Part shown: one piece after another, positions 11,701-23,500 of the stretch
Numbering within the stretch: position 1 is the stretch's first letter
Layout: each line of letters opens with the position of its first letter
Assembly: GCF_000224145.3 (NCBI RefSeq)
Contig: NC_020167.2
Coordinates: forward strand, 4,846,991-4,910,990
Source: Ciona intestinalis
Taxonomy: Eukaryota > Chordata > Ascidiacea > Phlebobranchia > Cionidae
Direction of reading: 5' to 3'
Length of the DNA: 64,000 bases
The notes under the pieces: model-generated
What the model was told of the DNA's origin: nothing
The model's database searches: none
Seen by the model: the letters and a program-made list of their open reading frames with translations, nothing else
Made by a program: the position numbers and the translations under genes

Positions 11701-14700
11701 GGGAATATTTGCGTAAAGTACAAACTCTACAAACCAAACAACTTTCAATTATTCGCTTCCATGCGGCAACTGATGATGATCGGATTGGTTACATAGCGAT
11801 GCTTTCCTACTTTAGCAGCAGGAAAAGGTAAATTAACTTTAATTAATCGTTAATGTTTTCAAAATTCTGTTCTATATGGGTGAGATCCTGGTCAGAGGGA
11901 TTTAGACTACATTTTTTATGGTATAAGCATGACCTAGTAGTAAGCCATGAAGACATTTATATTAGATTACAAGCATATATGAACAGGTAATACTTTTGAT
12001 GAGCCAAGAATTGTTATTTATATAGAAACGTACTAATAAAGTTAAGGAACTGCATCATCCTGCAGGAGTTTTAGTTGAAAAAAAGGGTTATGTTTTACTA
12101 AAAAAAATTCTATGTATTTTTTACACCTCAGACTGGATAACAACAACTACACTTTTCCCCCTAACAAATTCAAGTTTGTTCGATGCTGTTTAAAAACCCC
12201 TGGTTTAGATTGTTTTCTTTATCTATAATAAATTGTTCACACTTTTTTGTAGATTTGGAGTGGTGAGTAACCAGGATAGGAAACTTGTGAAGGATATGTA
12301 TTTAGTTCCGTTACTTGAATCGCAACCTATACCTGATGAGTTGAAGAAGACGGGTTGCCAACTCAGTTTTCCTCCAAACCGACCTTCCATGTTGATAGGA
12401 ATCGCTGTCAGACACATCAACAAACAACCGTATGTGATTTTATTTACAAGTTTGTAAATGTTAACAAGGAAAAGTAAAATTAAGTTTTAGTAAAAATTAA
12501 AAAAAGTTTTTTGCTTTCAAAATGCTGTAATCTGTCCACTTCAATGTTTCAGCAACGTTCAAGTAAGAGCAATTTTCAAGCATTGCGTTTAATACATTAT
12601 GCCTGATAAAAACAGTACAGTAGTTGTATCAAAATAAAAAAAATTAACATTAGGCTTACTTTGTCCTAATCACCCTATAAGAGTTTTAGATATTTCTGCA
12701 AAAAATAATATACATTGTCATACGCACTTTATGTTTTTGTATACTTTTTCTAACCTGATTAAACATTGTTTACATATTTTTTATTGTCTACAGTGAGTCA
12801 GAACATGTTGTAACAGCTGCCCAGTTAAAACCCAGTGTCAAAAATGAAGTTGAGCTAAAGGTGCAAGAAAACAAACCAGTTATACCCGGTATGTACCTGT
12901 TATGTTATAAGGCAATGATAATATGGTGTATTAAAACATGAAGCAACATGTTACTGGCTTTACACTGTCACATATTGTTGCGTATGTGCCTTTGTGCAAG
13001 AAACTAAACGGTAATTACTCAGTGGTAACTAAGGGGTTGTTTAAATTGCCAGCAATACCCCCCAAAAGCAATTCTCAACTAAGTAAGTTACCTGGTAGCT
13101 CATAAGCTGAAACAGAACAGTGTTATAACTACTGTAGTTTTCCGGCCATACAAGAATAAAGCAAGTTAAATTTATTTATTCAAATCATCTACATACTACA
13201 TCTTACACACATTTACTCACAATAAAATGTTGAAATTAATGTCTTCTTGTGAACGTTTCTTCCAGAACCCAAACAACCTCTCCTCCTCACTGAGGAGGAG
13301 CTTGGATCACAGGAGAAGAAAACATCCTCCGGATCGCTGTTTGAGAGAAACAAGTCCCTTGCTCCTTCACTCAAGTTCTTCATGAGGAAAGCATCAGAAG
13401 AAGAAGAAAGCATCAAGGTGGAAGATGACAAATCAAGATTTTTTTAAAATCTTAACTTGATATAAAAATTTGTTTGGCACTATTTTTGTGCTTAAGATAG
13501 AGATTAGTCACTAATTTTGTGTTTGAGATAAAATTCTGCTCTAATTATATGATGCGTGTTATTTATTTTGTTCAGTTAGTAATAAATATTTTTCCACAGG
13601 AGAAACCTGAAGATGAAGAACCATATTCACCAAGTGCTGCTATTGCTGGTAAGTTACAAATATTCAAATCCCAGATTACAAAGCATTTGCAATCTTTTAT
13701 ATATGTAATGTATAAGTAAACTTGTGCTAACAAATTTGTGCTAATGTAGCATTATCCAATTTTCTTGGCCTTTTTAATGTTGAAAGAATAAAAAAAAGTT
13801 GTGGTCTGAATTAAGCAAATATCACCTTAGTTATTTCAATTAATAAAGATTAAAAAGTGTGATTGCGGTGTACTTGACCATGTTTTGTAATACTCGACAA
13901 AATTTAATAAACTTTGACAAATTTAGAAATGACTCACCTTTAATTAAAAATTACTGTTGGGGCCCTTTAATCGAATGTCTACCATGTAAGTTTTTTTTGT
14001 TAGTAAAGATTAAAATAAGTGTGATAATAAATATAATGTACAAATACAAATGTTAACAGCTGAGGAACAAGCTGCAGATGATGAAGATGAAGATGGAAAT
14101 GAAGCGTATGATCCAGAGAAGATGTATGAAGAGCAAGAGGTAGATTTGTAATTTTAAATTAGAAGTTGCAACTATTTGCATTCTCATACTTTTATTAATT
14201 ATTTTTCTTATTATTTTCCCTATTTTTTATTTATTTTTTGTTTTTATCAGGAATACGATCCGGAAACAGCATTTGCTCCTGTGTCACCTGCTGCGGAGGA
14301 TGCTCCTTATGATCCTGAGGAAGATGAAGAAATCCTCCAGAAGAAAGAAGCCGAGTCAAGGGAGATGAATGAACTCGTTGAGAAACAGGTTTCTGAGTCA
14401 ATTCATGTATTTACATATTAACACTTTTCTACAATAAATAAATCAACTGCACTGATTCAATATTGGTCACTAACCTAAGTTATTATGTTCAGGCTTTCTT
14501 AGAAAGGATGCAGAAGGAGTTGGAAGAGAAAAAGGCAAAATTAGCGGAGGTTGAACACTCCCTACAACAATCAACAGTAAGTCGTTGGATTGACTTCTTT
14601 AACATTTAACTTTAACAACTTATTACTAAACTTTATTTCTTACAGGTTTCAGAACCTGAGGCACCTCGTGTGGATCCACGACTTGCACGTCGCATGCAAC

Positions 14701-16045
14701 CTCGTGAAGTTACAACTCCGCCACCTGTCACCCAACCATCCCCGGTAATCCAACCTCCAGTCATCCCACCTCAACCTCCTCCAGCTCAACATTCATCTCT
14801 CCCTGAGATCTCAACCTCCAAAGATCCTCTGCAGACGATCTTATCGGTGCTCAACATGGGAGGAGGAGCATCCTCCCAATCCTCCATCCTCTCAATGCTC
14901 ACCAAACCAAAAGAATCCTCCCCTCCTCCTCTTCCCGACTCCACCACAAAGTCCGATGCAGAGGAGGCAACAGGGATCATCTCTGCTTCTCCTGAACCTG
15001 CTGCTGCTAAAGAAACTGAGAAGACTGGTCTTGTATCGTAAGTATTTTATCATGACTTAATCTGTTTGTAACTTGTAATAAATTCTGTGAATCTAACCCT
15101 GATCTGGTGCTCATAGAGTTGAACGGTTTTTGTGTAAAGAATTACAGTAAGGATCTGTTGCTATATCCTATATGAATTATGTAACAGACAGAAATCAAGT
15201 CCAGAAAATTGTATAATATAAAAGATATATATCTCGCCTAAATGGCATCATCAGTCTTTCTGTTTGTAGCCGTCACAATTGACTATGTCGTATTTTCCCA
15301 TCAGTTACAACTCATCTCCTGAAAGCCAACCTGCTGATACTGAAATAATCAAAACTAAATCTGATGAACCAAAAAACAAATCTGATTCAAAGAACAGCAA
15401 GTCACGGGATGATGAGAGGTAGGTGCTAAACTTATCATGAGAGAAAATGTGTTGGCTAATGTGTTAGCCGTGTATTTATATGTTCCATGGTTCAGCGACA
15501 AGGCACTTGCATCATAACCAAATGATATTGGGTTCAAAGCTTGACTCTGATAGCATAACTTGCGTGGTCATGATATTTAAGGTCATTGTTTAACCCAGTG
15601 TTCACAAATGGGTTGTTCAAATTGTCAGCTATGCAGATAAACCATCACGCGGGTTAAAACAAAAACAACTTTTATACTATGTAACTAATAAGCGGACATG
15701 AAGTGTTTGAAAAAATCACCCATGTTAAAACTGTCGGTCCTGAGAATGAAGAAATGTCATCAGTTCATTTCTCTGGTTTGACCCTTTTTTTGTCTGTTAC
15801 GTTTTCGTAGCAGCAGATTCTTAAATTTTTTTTTTCTAACCAGACGACGTCGTTCGTCATCTGCTTCATCTGACGATTCACGAAACAGAAGAAGAAGCAG
15901 TCATCGTGATGATCGGAGACAGAAACGTCATCGTCGATCACGGTCACGATCACCAAACCGTCACTCACGACGTCATTCACCATCACGTCATCAACGACGT
16001 CACGGGGATCACTCACGTTCATGGAGCCGAGACAGAAGGCGCTGA
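5718..16045 (+). CDS. DIDO1/PHF3-like: PHF3/DIDO1/SPOCD1-family protein with TFIIS-M and SPOC domains
   Basis: Twenty exons join in frame to about 1106 residues: 5718-5867, 6330-6471, 7019-7203, 7642-7803, 8935-9084, 9403-9537, 9895-10027, 10455-10623, 10725-11127, 11619-11827, 12253-12429, 12794-12888, 13266-13417, 13600-13648, 14060-14139, 14251-14388, 14493-14576, 14646-15037, 15305-15418 and 15844-16045. Exons 4-5 encode a TFIIS central domain (KYKNRYRSIMFNLK, then DERNHGLWRKV and LAEWR). Exon 7 ends in the family hallmark HLFDLNCKICTG. Exons 9-11 encode a SPOC domain (VVWSGYISM, GGRIHPKVVWEYL, RFHAATDDDRIGYIAMLSYF). Exons 15-16 carry YDPE motifs, exon 18 is Pro-rich with DPRLARRMQ, and the last exon is Arg/Ser/His-rich. 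Family members are nuclear; PHF3 binds the phosphorylated Pol II C-terminal domain through SPOC. No PHD finger is visible. The 5' end is open: the first exon has an acceptor at 5717 and no convincing start. The donor after 13417 (GTGGAA) is weak; reading through it would end the protein nine codons later. Confidence 0.9.
6067..6252. mobile_element. MITE family A, copy 3 (inverted orientation)
   Basis: It starts with AATAGTAGGGTTGGGGATTCC and ends with CATCTTCCCCACCTTACTTT. The internal segments appear in reverse order relative to copy 1. It lies in an intron of the PHF3/DIDO1-like gene, close to the acceptor of the second exon. Confidence 0.75.
7808..7848. repeat. TA-rich microsatellite
   Basis: A short run of alternating T and A lies just inside the intron after the exon 7642-7803. 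Confidence 0.7.
7850..7990 (-). mobile_element. tRNA-derived SINE-like repeat, 3' part
   Basis: The segment begins TATGTAACTTGCTTCATCC and continues GGCCGGAAAATGACAGTCG, then CAGCTTACAAGTTATCATG. These are the 3' half motifs of the complete copy at 41474-41822, here on the opposite strand. The tRNA-like head is missing. Confidence 0.7.
8228..8342. repeat. Minisatellite, 23-bp unit, five copies
   Basis: The unit AGACTGGCATTGTGAATAAC plus CAA is repeated five times with almost no variation; the last copy has a G in place of one A. It lies in an intron of the PHF3/DIDO1-like gene. Confidence 0.92.
11380..11598. mobile_element. MITE family A, copy 4
   Basis: It runs from TAGTAGGATGGGGGAAGATA to ATTCCCAACTTCCCCACCC. 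An internal duplication of the TCCCATTTGGTAG segment makes this copy slightly longer. It lies in the intron before the second SPOC exon. Confidence 0.8.
12975..13185 (+). mobile_element. tRNA-derived SINE-like repeat, diverged copy
   Basis: Recognisable pieces are GTGCAAGAAACTAAACGGTAA, GGGTTGTTTAAATTGCCAGC-like sequence, GGTAGCTCATAAGCTG and TTTTCCGGCCATACAAGAAT, in the same order as the complete copy at 41474. Confidence 0.65.
15484..15750 (+). mobile_element. tRNA-derived SINE-like repeat, diverged copy
   Basis: It carries GTTTAACCCAGTGTTCACAA, GGGTTGTTCAAATTGTCAGC and a decayed ATGTTAAAACTGTCGGTCCTG end. It lies in the last intron of the PHF3/DIDO1-like gene. Confidence 0.55.
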
Positions 16046-16857
16046 AACTTTCAATTGCAGAAATTATTGCTTTTACATCACGTTTTTGATGGCGTATACA
16101 AAATTTGTATTACAAATCTGGTCATTTTATCCGGATTTCACTGCCCGTTCGTTTGTTTTTATATTTTTGTTTTAAGGTTTTTTGTATTTTACTCAGCCAC
16201 AACGTTGTGGTCAAAAATGAAGAATATTAACGTGGCTAAGTATTAGCTCACTTCGTGTCAGCAAATAACTTGTTAATCGTGAAAAACTTTAATAGCCACT
16301 GAAATCTACTTGGCGTAATAAACCGTTGCCATCTTTCGTGTGCATCTGTTGAAGTATCTGCCGTGGGTGGTGGAAAATTTTACGTAGGAGGCTTCTAGGA
16401 ACTGAAACTTAAATATTAAAGAATAATTTTGAACGGCAAACATTAAATTTATTTCGTGGATTTTTTTATAAGGTTTTGAACTTGAGGTATTTTAATTGAG
16501 TTACTTAATGTAGTGCGGATCAACAGAGTGCTTATTCTCACACCACAAAAACAGTCGTCACGCGAAGTTATATGTGCACCTGTATATTATAAATTGTGTC
16601 CTCTTCCCATAAACCCGATTTTTTTGTTTTTGACTTTTGTTTAAATTTTGCCTGGCAACACTATTGCATGACGTCACATTCACAAATTCGTCAGAAAGAC
16701 AGTTATGATTTCTGTTATTGGGAATTTCACCGATTAATTTTAATTAAATAATATGATCAGTAAAGTAGGAAAATTATATGAAATATGTGTGAAAATAATA
16801 CGATTAGCTTTAGGAAAGTTTGTTCAGTTGAAAATTGAGGTATAAAACCAAGGTGCA

Positions 16858-17003
16858 GGTGCTAGTGAAAAATCGTCCCACGTCATTGACATACGCCTCG
16901 CAAGTTTTTAAAGGATATGCTGCGATGACATTGTTAAAATGCGGTTTAACCTATAATTGCATGATAGTGAAGAATCCCTCGTCTCAGTATTTTTACTAGC
17001 ACC
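16858..17003. mobile_element. MITE family B, copy 1
   Basis: A 146-bp element bounded by inverted repeats GGTGCTAGTGAAAAAT and ATTTTTACTAGCACC. It has no coding capacity. Confidence 0.75.
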
Positions 17004-17077
17004 TAATTATAGGTTAAATTATAGGTTAACGTCGTTAACGAACTGCTAAACGCACCAACTAACCCATATATATATAG

Positions 17078-17244
17078 GGTGATAGTGAAGAATTTCCCCC
17101 CCTTATTTGCTAACCACTAACCCCTAAACCCTAGATCAGGGAGTTAGGTGTAGATGGTTAGGGGGTTACTGGTTATAGGGGTTAGTGGCTAGGAGTTAGT
17201 GGTTAGTAAATAAAATGGGGGGGGGAAGACTCTTCACTAGCACC
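17078..17244. mobile_element. MITE family B, copy 2
   Basis: A 167-bp element starting GGTGATAGTGAAGAATTTCC and ending GACTCTTCACTAGCACC. The interior is built from variants of GGTTAGTGGTTAG and its complement. It lies only 74 bp after copy 1. Confidence 0.8.
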
Positions 17245-17585
17245 AGAAACAATTCTTAGCTAGTCCCGTACTGCCCTATTGTCAAACTTAATGAACCCCA
17301 TTAATTAATGTATCGATAAACTATGGTTCTGTTTTCTGTACAAACACTAAGCAATAAAAAAATGTGTTTGCTGAGATGCTTTAACAGTATTATGTAACCC
17401 CTTATGAAAGTATTGGGGTGACCTCAATCTCTAACATAACCATAAATTTATCACAGGATTTTTTGCTGGTACTAAACTTAAACCAACGTTCCTCCTAAGT
17501 TTAGAATTTGTTTGAATAAGAATAGTTGCATAGGGCAACTGAATAATTCTGATTTATTTATAAATTATAACAGCATCACACAATA

Positions 17586-20500
17586 ATGAGCAAAAGAAGA
17601 AAAAATCGTGTAGTATCCGATTCTGATGAAAGTTCTGCAGAAGATGATGATAAAAATGTTAGTTTAATTTTTCTGTTGTTTGTATATTGCAGCATGGCTT
17701 GTTGGTTTTATATGTTTGTTGCCTTGACTCAGTCATTGGGTGCTTGCGTCACTAACATACTCTTTGATATTGTTTTTGAACAAAGAATATGTTTTTTTTT
17801 AGGCTCAATGCTACGAAATTGTGACCATGTCTGTTCTTAAACAAGACACTTAACTGTTATTGCTCTAACCCATTGGTCAACAATGGGTAAAAATGTGGTA
17901 ACTCATAAATGGGCATGAATTCATAAATTGGCAAGTTTTTATGTCTGTCGCTTTCCCACTACACTAGAAAAAAAGTAACATTCATTTAATCATTCTTGTA
18001 CATTGATTCCAATCATACAGCAAACATTATCATTTAGGATACGCTAAATGCAAAAAGACAGCGAAACGACAGCAGTAGTGACGCACAACCACACAAAGTC
18101 AAAGTCCCAACAACCACCACAACCAACTCATCAGATTCTGACACTTCTGATGACGATGAAGATGTAAGTAATGACAGTTTGCAACTTTTTCACTTTGTTT
18201 TCTATTCAATGTTTGTGAGGACCTTGTCGTAGACCTTGGATTTGAATCAGATTTGGCCGATTAACCTTATCGCCATGGAATCTTTATGTAAGTCGTTTAT
18301 ACGACCAGTGCCACTCCGTCCTGGACTCCATCCCAAACCCAGTTTGCTGCCCCATCAACAATATAGTTCATGTCCCCTTGACCCTATGTACATCACAACA
18401 GTATTTTCACTTTGTTGCAAGTAAACATATAATAGGCCTATCTGTTTAAAAGAGTCTCGTAGCTCTCATGAATATTCCAACTTCTAGATCACTGTAACTT
18501 TAAAACTTAAATTAACTTAGTTTTTAAAATGATATACATCATCACTGGTTTATATTCTATTATATTGATTTATCCATGCAGCCAATTCATGCTTGAATGC
18601 CTTATTATTCATACAATTACTTTATGTTGATTCAAGTGTTATGAACCGAACAATACCATTATGGTTGTTTGCATATGAAGCTGCGTGTGATTTATCAGTT
18701 ATTTTAATACATTACTAACTTAGTACAATATGATACGTTTTTTTAAAAGTATTTACATTTATTACTTCTTGTGTATAAACTTTGATGTATTATAATTGTA
18801 TCTACAGTATAGTTTTTGCTGTTTAAATATATTAATGAATTATATATGAGGATGGGACATGTTTCATTCTCTTTTCTTTTTCCTCATTTGGTAGTAACAA
18901 ATAATATTTACAGGATCATGTAATCGTAGCCATGCGACTTTAAAAGAATGATGTTAATTGTTTAAAACATGATCAGGAAATAATCTATTTAGTTTCTAAT
19001 GGTATCCCATCTTACCCCACATTACTATATATTGTTTTTTCACAGTGGACTGTGGGTTCAAAATCGAAAAAGAAAAAGCCGTCAAAGAAAGTGATCAGAG
19101 GAAGAAAGTCTAAGTTTGGATTGAGCAGGGAGACGGTATCGGATCAATCATCAGACAGTGATGGTGGTTCTGATGACTCAAAACCTAACACAGGGATGTC
19201 CAACCTTGAAGATGGTAATATTTTGTTGTATAATACTTTAATTTAGTATTTTTAGACTTTTTTTAAATTTTTCGAAAGTTAATAATGGTAGTTCCATTCT
19301 ATGTCGGTGAGGTCCTTGTTAACAATCTAGGATTTAGGCCAAAGTTGGCCTATTAGATGAACACCCAGGAAGCTTGATAGTTTTTTGTTTCGACTAGGAA
19401 AGAGTAAAAGAAACTATTACGTGGTGTTTTCTATCTAAAAAATTATAAAATAAATATAACGGAGTATTCCATAAAATGTCATTAATGTTTATTGGCTATT
19501 TTGTAGGTAAAGAATTGTATCAATTATTCTTGATTACCCTATTTTTTAGTGTTAATTTAGATAAAAGTAGCAGCGACGAGTCTATATTTCATGTAAATCC
19601 ATGTCGTCTTCAGGTGAATTAACATCAAGTGAGGAGTCTGAAGGACCATCGGATGGTGGAGGATCGGAGTCGGAGTTCGATGAGGAAGCTCTGTGGAAGC
19701 AGTTTGATGATGGATACGATTCCGAGTTGGTGGGAGACGAGGAAGATCGGGTGAAGTTGGAGAACATGACGGAGAAGGAGAGAGAGCAGGAACTTTATAA
19801 TCGGCTCGAGAAAAGAGAAGCTTTGCAAAAACGGTAATTTTTTATAACATAATTTTAAAATATAAAATTAAATTTAAAATCACACCAATTTAAAATTATC
19901 CTGATTTTTCTCAGTTGGTATTATTTAATATAAAACACATGTAGATGTATTGATTATTTAATCAGGCTTATAAATGTAAATATTAACCTATATATAATCT
20001 TTTTAAAAATTATTCTCCTGGTTCTCTATTACTAAATGCATTAATATGATATGATCTGTAATACATGCAAGTACATTGCATTAAAAACATTGTGAATGAA
20101 TGAATAAATGAATGAATGTAAATTACTTTATCCTTGCGTGGCCGGAAAACGACAGTCGTTATTACACGAGTTTAACACCTCGTGCCAGCTTACGAGTTAC
20201 CATGTATATTACTTTGTGAGTGATTATTTTTTGGCATTTTTTCATTTTTTTATGTATGGNNNNNNNNNNNNNNNNNNNNNNNNNNNNNNNNNNNNNNNNN
20301 NNNNNNNNNAAACGTTGTAACAACCTATTTCTAATTTATATTTTTTAGTTTATCACTTTTTCCACTTACCAAAATTCTTGTGTAAAATATTCTAAATAAA
20401 CTTTTAAATATATTTAAATATATATATTTATATATTCAATATTTAATTATAAGTTTTTTAAATAAAATTTTAAATAAATCATTTTTCAGTTTTTATTTCT

Positions 20501-23500
20501 GAATTTTTTAAATAATTTTTTTTTCAGTTTTTATTTTTTTTATTGTTTTACTCTTCCATGTCCAGGCCCTCCAACAAAGATTCCTTCTCAACTCTCCTCC
20601 CATCTCGAACAGATCGTCGGAAGAAAGTTGATAAGAATGAGAAAATCCTGGGTGACCTAAGGGCTGAAATTGAAAGAAAGAAAAACAAAGGTGACTGTTT
20701 CTTCTATGTACAACTAAGTGTAGATTTGAGACTGATTATCTCGATTTTGTTTGATTTTTTAAGAATTTATGCATTTTTTTCAAGCATAAATTTAATTTTG
20801 AGTACTTTTAATGACCTTGAGTTATTAAATTATTATTTTAATTCTAAGAGTGAGACATGACTCCTACTGTTTTTGGTTAAGTCGCATTTTTTTAGGGATG
20901 TATTTTACCTTATAATTATTCTTGTTGTAAAATTACTTTTTAAAATTACTCTTGGTGACATATATGCTGTTGGTGACGTATATGCTGTTGTTGACATACA
21001 TCATGCTGTTTTTGGCCAAGTAGCAACATTTTTTCTGATTATATTTTCACTTGCTGTTTACTTTTTTCCAGCGAGTAAAAACAAACAAATATTGAAAGCA
21101 AGTGAAGTTTATAGTGATGATGATGATGATGAAGATGAGGAAGGTGGGTGCTTTAAACTGCCTTAAACTGCTTTAAACTAGTTTTATTTTCATTCAACTG
21201 CATGAGGTTTTATACATTATATAAAACACATTAATCACAAAATTTTGATGTCATATTTTTCAGTGCTGTCTTGTACAGTTATATTTAATAGCCTATGTAT
21301 AAATTAAACCTGTTTAAAATTATGTATATATTAAACCTGTTTAAAATTATGTATATGTTAAACCTGTTTAAAACTATGTATATGTTATAGCTGTTTAAAA
21401 CTATGTATATATTGTTCCTGTTTAAAACTATGTACACGGATGCTGGTATTTAATCCTTGTAATTTCAAGTTTAAATGGAACAAGGGTGTCTTGTCGTCTT
21501 AAATAATAGCCTGTAATAGCTTGGTGTAAACTTAGTGTGGACAATAATACACTATTTATTAATACCTTATGTGCCTGCTTGTTTGGTTGGTCATAGACCA
21601 GACGTTCAGAAAAAGGTATAGTTGCCAAACTTAAATCAACTTGTTGTATACTTGCATCAAGTTGTATAAAAAGCAGACCGGACAAAATGCTAATTTTTAA
21701 TGTTAATATTCAGTTGTGCTGTTTAAAGTTTTAGAAACACACTTTTAAAGGTATATATAATTGTGGTAAATTTTTTTTTATACTTTTTCATCTTTGTTTT
21801 AACGATCAACCAAACATAGGTGTTGGCTCATCTTCTGGTTCCGATTCCGACAGCGATCTTTCTCGTAAAGGAGGTTCAGATGAAGAAGATGACAGAAGGT
21901 AATTATGACATCACAATTAATTGTTTAATTTATGAAAAAAAGTTACAAACTTTTGCAAATTTTACAAATCTTAAGAATTTTGGGGAAATAGATTGAGCAT
22001 TTGTTAGCAGTTACTAATATAACACAAACTTTAATATTTTTCTATGTTTTCTTGCTGATATTATTATTTCAAACTCAAGTTTTTAAAAATGACACACACT
22101 CGCTATTTTTCATATAGATATTTATACAGATTATTTTTCAAAAATATATAAATCATAAAATTATAAAATAATTTTATCCTATGATAAAGTATATTAGGAT
22201 TTTTTCCAACTTCCGTGATCTACCTTTCTTTATTAGTTACGTAATACTCAGAATATTCTCAGTTCAAATTCCAAGCGATTTCAACCGATATCTGCAAAAG
22301 AAGATCTCAGCATCATCCGGTTGTCGAGATTCAAGATGGAGAAGTGGGTTCACCTCCCTTTCTTCAGGGAAACCTGCATTGGCTGTTTCGTCAGGATCGG
22401 AATTGGAAATCATAATGGAAGACCTGTGTATAGGGTGGGTGGGGTTGTTCACTGGTTGTGGTGTAGAGTACGTGCGTGCGTGCGCATAGGTGTTGATTTT
22501 TGCGAAGTAGACTGTTGAACCTATTGGGCGCTGCTACCGTTGCAGGTATATGTTTCCTTGGGCAAGACACTTAACTGCAATTGCTCTAACCCAGTGGTCA
22601 GTAATGGTTTGTCTAAATTATCAGCCACAGAGAAAAACAATCATTCCCAAAGTTACAAACATGGAAACTCATAAACGGGCATGAGGTGTACAGAATAATG
22701 AGAATACCCATGTTATAACGACTGTCAAATAAACATTGATAAAAAGTATATATAAATAAGTATGTTTTGTATTTAAATAACATACTGCATCTTTTTTTTT
22801 TAGATTGCCGAGATACTGGATGTAGTGGAAACGGCAAAAGTTTATCAGCTTGGCAAGACGAGAACCAATAAAGGATTAAGGTTACGTCATGGCCAACAAG
22901 AGAGAGTGTTTCGTTTGGAATTTGTTTCAAATTCGGAATTTACAGATTCAGAGTTTTTTAAGTGGAAAGAAGCTGTAAGTGAAGTTTTTGGTTACAAGAA
23001 TATTTAGTTTAAATGAGATGCTATTATTGCTATTATTCAGTAGTATTGGGATTGTACTGGCACAGTTATTAAAATGTTTTGGGTTTTTTAGTTGTTTGGT
23101 TTAATTTTGAACCTATTGGTTTTATGCAGTGTTCGGTGTAATTTTGCTAGAGAATCGCAGCCACCTTGAATATAAACTTAGAAACAAATAAAAGCCTTTG
23201 CATCTACAATAATGACTTATTTTAAAATGATCATGATTTGCCCCTAGGATCCGGTGCCAAGAAATACATAGTAACATACAAAGTCTAGAAAATTGTATAA
23301 TATAAGAGATATACATTTCTCCTAAATGAAATTTTCAGTTTTGCCCCTAAATAATATAATGACTTTAAAATATATAGTAACATACATAAATCAAATCCAA
23401 CTAAATATGTTATTAAAATAAAAGAAAATATTTTGTCTAAATGGCATTGTCAGTTTTTCCACCAAATTATACAACGACCTTGTATTAAAATAACCCTGCC

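Larger units (their letters stand above)
16046..17585. other. Intergenic region between the PHF3/DIDO1-like gene and RTF1
   Basis: It holds the presumed 3' UTR of the upstream gene and two short inverted-repeat elements (listed separately). Directly before the RTF1 start it has an acceptor-like TTATAACAG at about 17565-17573. No further coding sequence was recognised. Confidence 0.7.

Noticed and set aside
18213-18420. 62-codon frame at 18236-18424 in RTF1 intron 2
   Set aside because: It overlaps a worn repeat also seen near 19303 and 10268, and has no splice-site support as an RTF1 exon.
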